In this document: positions 32,569-40,876 of the stretch, one piece after another
Position numbering within the stretch: position 1 is the stretch's first letter
Layout of the letters: the number at the start of each line of letters is the position of its first letter
Source: Streptomyces sp. LBL
Lineage (GTDB): Bacteria; Actinomycetota; Actinomycetes; Streptomycetales; Streptomycetaceae
Direction: 5' to 3'
DNA: 64,000 bases
Assembly: GCF_029893585.1 (NCBI RefSeq)
Contig: NZ_JARXYX010000015.1
Location: forward strand, 140,492 to 204,491
Made by a program: the position numbers and the translations under genes
The notes under the pieces: model-generated
What the model was told of the DNA's origin: nothing
Database searches by the model: none
The model's input: only the letters and a program-made list of their open reading frames with translations

Positions 32569-34917
32569 ATGAGTACGTACCCGAGACGTCAGGTCCTGGG
32601 AGTCGCGGCCGGAGTCACCGCCTCCGCAGCCCTTCCCCTCGCCACGGCCACCGGCGCCCACGCCGCCGAGCCAGTCGCCGAGCAGACCGGACCGTGGGCT
32701 CCCGTCCCCGACCCCGTCCCCGTTCCGCTCGACGCCGTCTACGACAACGACGCCATCTCCAGCGCCTCCGCACCAGGCGGCGACTTCGACGGCTCGGGCT
32801 ACACGTTCCCGGGCGAGGAACTCCCCGCAGGCCGTATCGAGGTCGACGGTGTGCCCTTCCTCTTCCCCAGCTCGACCGCCGGCGCGAAGAACAACGTCGT
32901 CGCACTCGGCCAGCGCATCGATCTCCCCAAGGCCCATTACCTCTCCGCGGTCTTCCTCACCGCGGGCAGCTACGGCAGCGCCTCCGGCAAGGTCACGGTC
33001 CACTACGCGGACGGCACGACCACGACCGCCGGCCTCGGCGGAGCCGACTGGTACGCCACGGGCGGATCGCTGTCGGCGCCCTACCGCTACGCGCCGGACG
33101 GCACCAAGGACCCCCACAGCGTCGGGATCGGGACGTCCGAGGTGTGGCTCGACCCGCGGCGGGAGGCGGTCGCGATCACCCTGCCGGTCACCAACCCGGC
33201 GGAGGTGGACAAGACGTCCCTGCACGTCTTCGCGCTGTCCTTGCAACCCGCCGCTCAGGGACGCGCGCTGACCCTGCGCGAGGCCCGCTCCACCAACTCG
33301 CTGCTCGAGTCCAGCGGTGCCCAGAGCGTCGAGGCCACCGTCGTCAACGCGGGGACCGTCGCGGTCCTGGCCGCGGACGGCGTGTCGGTCGGTGTCAACG
33401 TGCCGGGGGCACGCACCGTCGAGCCCGCCCCCGTCCTGCGTCTGGACCCCGGCGAGCAGGCCCGGGTCCACGTCGGCATCCGCAACCGTGCGGGCATCGC
33501 CCCCGGTACGGCCCAGGACGGCTCCGTGACCGTCACCGGCCGCGGCGCTCAAGCGGCGTCGAGGAAAAGCCGGTTGGCCCTCGGGGTCCCCGACTACCAG
33601 CCCACGGCGACCTCCCTCTCCGGCCACCAGGCGCCGTACTGGTTCCAGAGCGCCAAGTTCGGCATCTTCATCCACTGGGGCGTCTACTCGGTGCCCGCCT
33701 GGTCGCCGGTCGGTGAGCAGTACGCCGAGTGGTACTGGGACAGCCTGCAGAATTCCACGAACCCCGTCTACGCGTACCACCGCGAGAAGTACGGCGAGAA
33801 CTTCGCCTACGACGACTTCATCCCGATGTTCACGGCGAAGAAGTTCGATCCGCGCGCCTGGGTCGAACTGTTCCGGGACGCGGGAGCGCAGTACCACGTC
33901 CTGACCTCGAAGCACCATGAGGGCTTCGCCCTGTGGGACACGAAGGTCTCGGACCGCAACTCGGTGAAGATGGGTCCGAAGCGGGACCTCGTCAAGGAAC
34001 TCTTCGACGCGTCCCGGCGGTACACCCCCGAACTCCACCGCGGGCTCTACTTCTCCATGCCCGAGTGGTTCAACCCGGACAACCCCTGGACGGGCCACCC
34101 CCCGCGCAATCCGTACACCCAGGAGCCGGTGCCCTACACGGGCTACACCGCGGGCAAGGACTTCGTGAAGGACTACCAGGCCCCGCAGATGCTGGAGCTG
34201 ATCGAGGGCTACGACCCGGAGGTCATCTGGTGTGACATCGGCGGCGCCAACGACAGCCTCCATGTCCTCGCCGAGTACTTCAACCACGCGAAGAACCGGG
34301 CCCGGCCCATCGACGTCACCGTCAACGACCGTTCGGGCATCGCCTTCCACGACTACACGACACCCGAGTACACGACGTACGACAACACGGTCGTCGCCAA
34401 GTGGGAGTCCAGCCGCGGCCTGGACCCGCACAGCTACGGCTACAACCAGGCGACACCGGACGACGCCTACATGACGACCGAGCAGGTCGTGCGGAGCCTC
34501 GTCGACATCGTCTCCAAGAACGGCAACTTCCTGCTCGACATCGGCCCCCGCGCCGACGGCACCATCCCCGAGATCATGCAGACCCGGCTGCGCGAGACGG
34601 GCCACTGGCTGCGCACCAACGGAGAGGCGATCTACGACACCACGTACTGGTCCCGGATGGCCGAACTGGGCGAGGACCTCAGGTTCACCGTCCGCCCGAA
34701 CAAGGCCTTCTACATCCACTCCCTCGCCGAGCCGGGCGCCAAGCTCACCGTCGAGGCACCGGTCCCGATCCGCAGCGGCGACAAGGTGACGATGCTCGGT
34801 TACGGGCGTGCCCTGACCTGGACCGTCAGCAACGGCGCTCTGGTGATCGACGTCCCCGCGGCCGCCCGGAAGGCCGGTCAGCACGCCTGGGTCTTCAAGG
34901 TGGAGTGGAAGGTCTGA
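32569..34917 (+). CDS. Secreted GH29 alpha-L-fucosidase-family glycoside hydrolase
   Basis: About 782 residues. A Tat-type signal ('PRRQVLG', hydrophobic stretch, 'AHAAE' cleavage site) leads to an N-terminal beta-rich region of about 300 residues. The GH29 barrel follows: 'YWFQSAKFGIFIHWGVYSVPAW', 'LTSKHHEGFALWDT' and the likely nucleophile Asp in 'EVIWCDIGGAN'. A C-terminal beta domain ends the protein. GGAG lies 6 bases before the ATG. It would release alpha-L-fucose from glycans outside the cell. The long N-terminal extension is unusual for GH29 and may bind carbohydrate. Confidence 0.92.
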   Translation: MSTYPRRQVLGVAAGVTASAALPLATATGAHAAEPVAEQTGPWAPVPDPVPVPLDAVYDNDAISSASAPGGDFDGSGYTFPGEELPAGRIEVDGVPFLFPSSTAGAKNNVVALGQRIDLPKAHYLSAVFLTAGSYGSASGKVTVHYADGTTTTAGLGGADWYATGGSLSAPYRYAPDGTKDPHSVGIGTSEVWLDPRREAVAITLPVTNPAEVDKTSLHVFALSLQPAAQGRALTLREARSTNSLLESSGAQSVEATVVNAGTVAVLAADGVSVGVNVPGARTVEPAPVLRLDPGEQARVHVGIRNRAGIAPGTAQDGSVTVTGRGAQAASRKSRLALGVPDYQPTATSLSGHQAPYWFQSAKFGIFIHWGVYSVPAWSPVGEQYAEWYWDSLQNSTNPVYAYHREKYGENFAYDDFIPMFTAKKFDPRAWVELFRDAGAQYHVLTSKHHEGFALWDTKVSDRNSVKMGPKRDLVKELFDASRRYTPELHRGLYFSMPEWFNPDNPWTGHPPRNPYTQEPVPYTGYTAGKDFVKDYQAPQMLELIEGYDPEVIWCDIGGANDSLHVLAEYFNHAKNRARPIDVTVNDRSGIAFHDYTTPEYTTYDNTVVAKWESSRGLDPHSYGYNQATPDDAYMTTEQVVRSLVDIVSKNGNFLLDIGPRADGTIPEIMQTRLRETGHWLRTNGEAIYDTTYWSRMAELGEDLRFTVRPNKAFYIHSLAEPGAKLTVEAPVPIRSGDKVTMLGYGRALTWTVSNGALVIDVPAAARKAGQHAWVFKVEWKV

Positions 34918-34986
34918 GGCCGCGGGCCACAGACCACAGGTAACAGGCCACAGCAAGGACGACCGGTGTCGCGCCGGTTGCGAAGC

Positions 34987-35028
34987 CCCCCGGCGGCACC
35001 GGTCCCAAGAACCCGGTGCCGCCGGGGG
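34987..35028. terminator. Bidirectional hairpin terminator between GH29 and S9 peptidase genes
   Basis: Perfect 16-bp stem, CCCCCGGCGGCACCGG (34987-35002) with its complement at 35013-35028, and a 10-base loop. It lies between convergent genes, two bases from the peptidase stop codon. Confidence 0.9.
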
Positions 35029-35029
35029 C

Positions 35030-37243
35030 TCAGACGCGAAGGTGTCGTTCCATCCAGTCCGCGGCGGCCCGGCGGAACAGTCGCCGGCTGTCCGCGCGCA
35101 GGAAGTCGTGGCCCTCCTCGCGCAGGGTGAGGAGTTCGGCGGGGACACCGCGTTCGCGCGCGGCCCGTACGAACTGCTCGGACTCCCCCGGCGGCACGTT
35201 GGTGTCGTGTTCGCCGTGGACGGCGAGGAACGGGACACGCAGGGCGTCGACGCGGTGCGCCGGGGAGAGGGCGTGCAGCAGTTCGCGGTCGCGCTCGGGA
35301 TGCCCGTACTTGTGTGCCGCCGACTCCGCGAGCCAGGGCTCCGTACCGGCGAAGAACGTCAGCAGGTCGGACATGCCGCACACGGCGATGCCGGTGCGGA
35401 ACAGATCCGGGTGCCACACGAGGGAGGCGAAGGTCAGATACCCGCCGTACGAGCGCCCCATGACCGCCAGCCGGGTCGGGTCCGCGAGTCCCGCCGTCAC
35501 CGCGTGGGCCGCGCAGTCCGAGACGTCGTCCAGCGCGGCGAAGCGGCCGGCGCCCAGGTCGGCGTCGACGAACGACCGGCCGTGTCCTGAGGAGCCGCGG
35601 ACATCGGGGGCGAAGACGTCCAGCCCGCGCCCGAGGAGCTCGTGGTAGAGGGGGTTGAACACGGGGCGTTCCTGCTCCTCGGGACCGCCGTGCAGGTGGA
35701 CGACGCAGGGGGCCGGCTCGCCCGCGGCCCGCCCGGGGGCCCGGTAGTACCAGCCGCTCAGGGGCAGCCCGTCGCGCGCCCCGAGGCGCAGGGGGACGGG
35801 GCGCACGGGCGGGCGGCCCGGCGGAACGGCGTCCTCGTCGCGGGAGGACCACGGGGTGCGGAGCAGGGCCACGCCTTCGTGCGCCCACCACACACCCGGA
35901 CGGCGTTGCGAACCGGACAGCGCGAGCAGCAGTCGCCCGGGCCCGGCCGCCGTGACACGCGTGACGACCTCGTGCGGCAGGGAGAGGTGCCGGGCCGGTC
36001 CCGTACGGTCGGGGGCCCGTGGGGCCGGGAAGGTCTCGACGAGTTCGAGTTCGCTGGCGCCCTGTACGTTCCAGGCCAGCACGGCCGTGCGGCCGTCCTG
36101 GGCCATCGACAGCAGTTCCAGGTCGCTGTCCGCGCGCTCCGCCACGACCGCCCTGCCCCGCGGCTCGCCGTCGGCGCCCAGAGCGACCGCGAACAGCGCC
36201 GCGTACTCCCGGTCGGCGTTGCTGCGCAGCCACAGCGTCCGCCCGTCGGGAGAGAACCGGCCGATCCAGGGGTCGCCGTCGGCGACCGGAAGGGTGGATG
36301 TCGTCGCCGCGTCGGCCGTACGCCGGACGACCGCCTCCCGCCGTCCGCGCGGCCCCCGGCGCAGCAGTGCGAGCGTGCCGTCGCGGCTGAGGTCGCACAC
36401 GCGCAGGGTGGCGGCGTGCGTTTCCGTGGCGAGCAGTACCGGGGAGGCCGGACCGTCGGGATCGATCAGGTAGGCCGACAGGCCGCCGCCGGACCGGACC
36501 GCCGGTGCCGCGAGGGTCGTCAGGTCGAACGGCGTCGGGGCCGGTGCCGTCCGCGGTGCGGCGTCGTACCGGGCCCCGCCGAGGAGCGTGGCGTGGCCGT
36601 CCCGGTCGGTCCAGTCGGGTGGCAGGGGGGTGCCGGTCGGATCGGGCTCCACCGAGGTGGGTCCCTGACCGTCGACGTGCGTGCCGGTGGCCGGTGCGGC
36701 GAGGGTGACGGCGACGGCTGAGCCGTCGTGGGTCCAGCAGCCCAGATAGGCGGAGCTGCCGGGGTCCGCGCCGGCCAGGATGCGGCGGTCGGTGCCGTCG
36801 GGCCGCACGCACAGCACCCGTGAGTGCTCGGCGCCGCCCGGTGCGGTGGTGTACGCGATCCAGCGGCCGTCGGGTGACCAGGACACCTCCTTGACGGGGT
36901 CCGGGGAGGAGTCGAGCAGCCGGACCTCGTCACCGTCCACGGGCCCGGCCCACAGCTGGGGGACGCCGCCCCGGTCGCAGATGAAAGCCACCTGGGTGCC
37001 GTCGGCGTCGGCGGAGGGATACCAGCAGCCGTGCGCGTGCAGCCGGGTCACCGCGTCCCGCGGGCCTCCCGCCTCGGGCAACGGCACCGGCACCGGCGCG
37101 GGGGCGGCGGCGAGGGCGGGCCCGTGCGCGTCCGCCGCCCGGGTGTCCGGCGGCGGAGCCTGCGCCACGAGGTCGGGTGTCTCGGGGTGCGGGTCGGCCG
37201 GTGGCCGGGCGTGCGGGGCTCGGGTGCCGAGGTCGTCGGTCAC
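35030..37243 (-). CDS. Prolyl oligopeptidase-family (S9) serine peptidase
   Basis: About 737 residues with no signal peptide, so cytoplasmic. An N-terminal Pro/Ala-rich lead of about 70 residues precedes a beta-propeller with TolB-like repeats ('SWSPDGRWIAYTT', 'RFSPDGRTLWLRS'). The C-terminal alpha/beta hydrolase has Ser in 'GRSYGG', Asp in 'HGEHDTNVP' and His in 'EEGHDF'. GTG start overlaps the amidotransferase stop (GTGA), strongly linking the two functions. By analogy with NAGGN loci, which carry a peptidase gene, it may degrade or trim the dipeptide product. Confidence 0.9.
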   Translation of the reverse strand: MTDDLGTRAPHARPPADPHPETPDLVAQAPPPDTRAADAHGPALAAAPAPVPVPLPEAGGPRDAVTRLHAHGCWYPSADADGTQVAFICDRGGVPQLWAGPVDGDEVRLLDSSPDPVKEVSWSPDGRWIAYTTAPGGAEHSRVLCVRPDGTDRRILAGADPGSSAYLGCWTHDGSAVAVTLAAPATGTHVDGQGPTSVEPDPTGTPLPPDWTDRDGHATLLGGARYDAAPRTAPAPTPFDLTTLAAPAVRSGGGLSAYLIDPDGPASPVLLATETHAATLRVCDLSRDGTLALLRRGPRGRREAVVRRTADAATTSTLPVADGDPWIGRFSPDGRTLWLRSNADREYAALFAVALGADGEPRGRAVVAERADSDLELLSMAQDGRTAVLAWNVQGASELELVETFPAPRAPDRTGPARHLSLPHEVVTRVTAAGPGRLLLALSGSQRRPGVWWAHEGVALLRTPWSSRDEDAVPPGRPPVRPVPLRLGARDGLPLSGWYYRAPGRAAGEPAPCVVHLHGGPEEQERPVFNPLYHELLGRGLDVFAPDVRGSSGHGRSFVDADLGAGRFAALDDVSDCAAHAVTAGLADPTRLAVMGRSYGGYLTFASLVWHPDLFRTGIAVCGMSDLLTFFAGTEPWLAESAAHKYGHPERDRELLHALSPAHRVDALRVPFLAVHGEHDTNVPPGESEQFVRAARERGVPAELLTLREEGHDFLRADSRRLFRRAAADWMERHLRV

Positions 37244-39024
37244 TTGATTCCGTGCGTCTGCAGCCATATCTCCAGCAAAGCTACCTGCCACAGCGCGTTG
37301 GCTCCGCGTCTGGTCCGGTGCTCGTCGGGCGCCGCGAGGAGCTCGGCCACGTACGACTCCTGGAAGACACCGCGCTTTTTCGCCTCGGGTGCCTCCATCG
37401 CCGAGCGCACCCGGTCCAGGACGGGGCCCGCCATGTGCTTGATGGCCGGGACCGGGAAGTAGCCCTTGGGCCGGTCGACGATCTCGGGGGGCAGGAGCTT
37501 TCGGCCGGCTGCCTTCAGTACTCCCTTGCCTCCGTCGGCCAGTTTCTGTTCCGGCGGGCAGGCCGCGGCCAGCTCCACCAGTTCGTGGTCGAGGAACGGC
37601 ACGCGGGCCTCCAGGCCCCAGGCCATGGTCATGTTGTCGACCCGCTTGACGGGGTCGTCGACGAGCATGATGTGCGTGTCCAGCCGAAGGGCCGCGTCCA
37701 GGGCGGTCTGCGCGCCGGGTACCGCCATGTGGTCCTTGACGAAGCGGCCCGAGACGTCGTCGGGGCGCAGCAGGTGGGGCTGCAGGATCCGGGCGAGATC
37801 GGCGTGCGGCCGGTCGAAGTACGTCTCGGCGTACCGGTCCGGTTCCTCCTCGCGGGCGACCTCGGCGAGCTGCGGATACCAGTGGTAGCCGGCGAACACC
37901 TCGTCGGCACCCTGCCCGCTCTGTACGACCTTCACCTCCTTGGAGACCTGCTCGGACAGCAGGTAGAAGGCGACCACGTCGTGGCTGATCATCGGCTCGC
38001 TCATCGCCGCGACCGCCCCGTCCAGCGCCGCCGACACCCGGTCGGAGGGGACCATCAGGCGACGGTGGTCGGTGCCGAACTCCCGGGCCACCAGATCCGA
38101 GTACCAGAACTCGTCGCCCTGCTCGCCGCCCTCCGCCTCGAAGCCCACGCTGAACGTCATCAGGTCGCGCTGGCCCTCGTCGGCCAGCAGCGCGACGATC
38201 AGGCTGGAGTCCAGTCCGCCGGAGAGCAGGACACCGACCGGTACGTCGGCGACCATCCGACGGCGTACGGCCGTACGCAGGGCCTCCAGCACCGCGTCGC
38301 GCCATTCGTCCGGGGCCATGTCGGCGTACTCGGGCCGGCGGGTGTAGGACGGTTGCCAGTAGCGGTGGTCGCGGTGGGTGCCGTCCGGCTCCACGACGCG
38401 CACGGTGGCCGGCGGGAGTTTGCGCACGCCGTTGAGGACGGTGCGTGGCGCCGCCACCGTGGCGTGCCAGCTCAGGTACTGGTGGAGGGCCACCGGATCG
38501 AGGGAGCTGTCCACGTCCCCGGCGGCGAGGAGGGCCGGAAGCGAGGAGGCGAACCGCAGCCGTCCCGGCGTCCGCGCCAGGTACAGGGGCTTGATCCCGA
38601 GCCGGTCGCGGCCCAGCACCACACGGCCGGTGCGGTGCTCCACGAGGACGAAGGCGAACATGCCGAGGAAGTGTTCGACGCAGGCTGTTCCCCACTGCCG
38701 GTAGGCCTTCAGTACGACCTCGGTGTCGGACGTCGACTCGAAGTGGTGGCCCAGACTCCGGAGTTCTTCGCGCAGTTCCTGGTAGTTGTACACACAGCCG
38801 TTGAAGACGCCGGTGATCTCGCCCCGGGCGTCGGTCATCGGCTGCGCTCCGAGGTCCGACAGGTCGATGATCTTCAGCCGGCGGTGCCCCAGGGCCACCG
38901 CGCCGCGCGTCCAGATGCCCCGGCCGTCGGGCCCGCGGGGGGCGAGCCGGTCACTCATGCGCTCGACGGCCGCGAGGTCGGGTCGCCGACCGTCGAAGCG
39001 GATCTCCCCGCTCAGACCACACAT
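37240..39024 (-). CDS. Asparagine-synthase-like amidotransferase, N-acetylglutaminylglutamine type
   Basis: 594 residues. Class II glutamine amidotransferase N-terminus with nucleophile Cys2 ('MCGLSGEIRFDG', 'RGPDGRG', 'FNGCVYNY') and a C-terminal ATP-pyrophosphatase domain ('GVLLSGGLDSSLI', 'SGQGADEVFAGY', 'RVDNMTMAWGLEARVPFLDH'). Length and the 'CGL.GE.RFDG' opening match the amidotransferases that amidate N-acetylglutaminylglutamine, an osmoprotectant. The usual GNAT/ATP-grasp synthetase is absent here; a YbdK-like ligase lies upstream instead. A true asparagine synthetase is the alternative. Confidence 0.85.
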   Translation of the reverse strand: MCGLSGEIRFDGRRPDLAAVERMSDRLAPRGPDGRGIWTRGAVALGHRRLKIIDLSDLGAQPMTDARGEITGVFNGCVYNYQELREELRSLGHHFESTSDTEVVLKAYRQWGTACVEHFLGMFAFVLVEHRTGRVVLGRDRLGIKPLYLARTPGRLRFASSLPALLAAGDVDSSLDPVALHQYLSWHATVAAPRTVLNGVRKLPPATVRVVEPDGTHRDHRYWQPSYTRRPEYADMAPDEWRDAVLEALRTAVRRRMVADVPVGVLLSGGLDSSLIVALLADEGQRDLMTFSVGFEAEGGEQGDEFWYSDLVAREFGTDHRRLMVPSDRVSAALDGAVAAMSEPMISHDVVAFYLLSEQVSKEVKVVQSGQGADEVFAGYHWYPQLAEVAREEEPDRYAETYFDRPHADLARILQPHLLRPDDVSGRFVKDHMAVPGAQTALDAALRLDTHIMLVDDPVKRVDNMTMAWGLEARVPFLDHELVELAAACPPEQKLADGGKGVLKAAGRKLLPPEIVDRPKGYFPVPAIKHMAGPVLDRVRSAMEAPEAKKRGVFQESYVAELLAAPDEHRTRRGANALWQVALLEIWLQTHGIK

Positions 39025-39319
39025 GAGGCGTCGCCTCCCTTCGAGTCACTGTAAGTCGGGAATCCCGGGTCCCGCCTTCCGGTAACGATCCGGGCGGTGC
39101 TGCTGGACATGACGAAACCTCTCCTGAAGCAGGTGGGTGAGGGGGGACGTGGTAGGGCCGACGGGGGTCGGGCGGAGCGGTTTTTGCCGTCCACTCGAGT
39201 CTCGCCGAATCGGCCGGGCGCGCATGTCGTGGCGGGCCCGCTGCGGGAGCCGCGGGAGTCGATGCGACGCACCCGCGACGCGGACGAGCTGTGCCGACCT
39301 CATAGCGTTCACCGGCATG

Positions 39320-40513
39320 TCAGCGGCCGATGGCCTCCGGTGCTCCGGGGCCGCCAGGGGGGCCTGGCGTGTCGGTGCCGGAGGACGGGACGTTCGTCCG
39401 GCCGAGCGATGGCGGCCTGGGGGTTCGGCGTTCGCCGCGGGTTTCGGCGATCAGCAGGTCCACACAGGCCAGCAGATCCTCTTCCTGCGCTGTACGGCGC
39501 ATGCGCCGAGCGGCGCTGCCGTCGGCGAGGACGGCGTTCGCCAGGGCCCGCACCGTCTGCCAGTCCCCGTGGGCGTCGAGAGCGGGGCGCAGTCGAGCGA
39601 GCAGCTTCCGTACGACCTGCGGCGCGGGCGCCTCCAGGCGGGTCTCCGGGTCCACCAGGGTGCCCTCCAGGCCGGACCGGGCCGCTCGCCAGGTGGCGCC
39701 GCGCAGCCACTCGTGCCGGCCGTCGCACGCCCATGCACCGCCCGCCTGGAGCCGCCCGCGTGCCTCGGTCACCAGAGCGCGGAACAGCCCGGCGATGAGC
39801 ACGACGGTCTCCACCCGCGGACAGGCGTCACAGATACGGAGTTCCAGCGTCCGCAGATGCGCGGACGGGCGTACGTCGTAGTAGATCATCCCCGCGTCGC
39901 TGATGATCCCGGCGCGAACGAGATCGCGCACCGCGGCGTCGTACTCGGCCGCGCTCGCGAAACAGCCGGCCGGGCCCGCGGTGGGCCAACGTTGCCACAA
40001 CAGCGTGCGCCAACTGGCGTAGCCCGTGTCCGACGCCTGCCAGAACGGTGAGCTGGCGGAGATCGCCAGGAGCACGGGCAGCCAGGGAGAGACGGCGCAC
40101 ATCACCCGTACCGCCGTGTCGCGGTCGGGGACGTCTACGTGGACCTGCGCGCCGCAGATGAGCTGCTCCTCGGCGACCTTGGCGTACTCCTGGACCATGT
40201 GTCGGTAGCGCGCGTCGGCGGTGGGGTGCGCCGAGGCACCGGGTGCCAACGGCGCCGTCCCCGCGGCCACCACCGCGAGTCCCAGCGAGGAGGCGGCCGC
40301 ATCGAGCCGATGTCTCGTTCTGGCGAGGTCCGCGTGCAGCGCGTGCAACGACGTGTGCACCCCGCTGTTCGACTCCACGGTGGACCGGTGCAACTCGGTC
40401 GTGAAGTTCCGCCGGGGAAGCCGTCGCAGGACGGGGGCGGCGCGCGGCACGAGCAGCCCGCTCTCCACCTCCAGGACGTGGAATTCTTCCTCCACACCGA
40501 TACGAATGCTCAC
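39320..40513 (-). CDS. Carboxylate-amine ligase, glutamate-cysteine ligase family 2 (YbdK type)
   Basis: About 397 residues. GCS2 motif 'IGVEEEFHVLE' at the N-terminus, 'TTELHRSTVESNSG', 'CGAQVHVDVPD' and 'DVRPSAHLRTLELRICDACP' are family hallmarks. Forms an amide bond between a carboxylate (often glutamate) and an amine using ATP. GTG at 40513 chosen for GGGAG 5 bases upstream. The C-terminal 35 residues are a Pro/Gly-rich tail. A 295-base gap separates it from the amidotransferase, so they may be separate units. Likely supplies a gamma-glutamyl-type amide to the downstream enzymes. Confidence 0.87.
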   Translation of the reverse strand: MSIRIGVEEEFHVLEVESGLLVPRAAPVLRRLPRRNFTTELHRSTVESNSGVHTSLHALHADLARTRHRLDAAASSLGLAVVAAGTAPLAPGASAHPTADARYRHMVQEYAKVAEEQLICGAQVHVDVPDRDTAVRVMCAVSPWLPVLLAISASSPFWQASDTGYASWRTLLWQRWPTAGPAGCFASAAEYDAAVRDLVRAGIISDAGMIYYDVRPSAHLRTLELRICDACPRVETVVLIAGLFRALVTEARGRLQAGGAWACDGRHEWLRGATWRAARSGLEGTLVDPETRLEAPAPQVVRKLLARLRPALDAHGDWQTVRALANAVLADGSAARRMRRTAQEEDLLACVDLLIAETRGERRTPRPPSLGRTNVPSSGTDTPGPPGGPGAPEAIGR

Positions 40514-40876
40514 AGTCACTCCCTGGGGTGCCTGAACGCCTTCCTCGTGGTGACCTCCGAGTTCCCAGGACAGCGATACGTAAGCGCAGCGACGCGCATC
40601 TGTCGCAGATGCGCCACAGATGAGCGACAGGTACCATGTCGCGGCTTTGACTGTTCCCTTGGAGAAGGGCGTTCCGCCGGCGGGAGCCGTCGCTCGAACG
40701 AGGGTCACGCCCGCGCAAGGGTCACGTCCGCGCGCCTTACGGGGACGAGGGCCGTGGCGTCGAGCAGATAAACCCTGCACACCCTCTTTCGCGCTCAAGT
40801 GGGTCATGGCATGCTCTCCGCCGACGCAGACATGAACGTCGTTCACATCCATGAAAATATGGGAAGGGCAGCCGGC
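40514..40876. other. 363-bp divergent region between the ligase and the beta-helix gene
   Basis: No gene seen. Contains the palindrome cluster at 40594-40630 and a 13-base palindrome TGAACGTCGTTCA (40833-40845) shortly before the beta-helix gene start. Both are promoter-region positions for the flanking divergent genes. Confidence 0.5.
40594..40630. promoter_or_regulatory. Overlapping palindromes upstream of the YbdK-type ligase gene
   Basis: GCGCATCTG (40594-40602), TCG, CAGATGCGC (40606-40614) form a perfect 9-3-9 palindrome. The same sequence can pair differently: CTGTCGC (40600-40606) with GCGACAG (40624-40630). CAGATG is also repeated at 40617-40622. About 80-115 bases before the ligase start. 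Operator or alternative-hairpin leader. Confidence 0.5.

Noticed and set aside
32530..35238. A 900-codon minus-strand frame opposite the GH29 gene
   Set aside because: Shadow of the fucosidase gene caused by high third-position GC; no recognisable domain.
35030..38695. A continuous minus-strand frame of over 1200 codons
   Set aside because: Only the part from the GTG at 37243 resembles a protein (S9 peptidase). The upstream part is Arg/Gly-rich and antiparallel to codon signal of the amidotransferase gene in another frame.
37177..39054. A plus-strand frame opposite the amidotransferase gene
   Set aside because: Composition is that of an antisense shadow and the minus-strand protein has intact catalytic motifs.
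39025..39319. A gene between the amidotransferase and the ligase
   Set aside because: Frames here are short, Arg-rich and lack start signals; the region is best read as the amidotransferase promoter.
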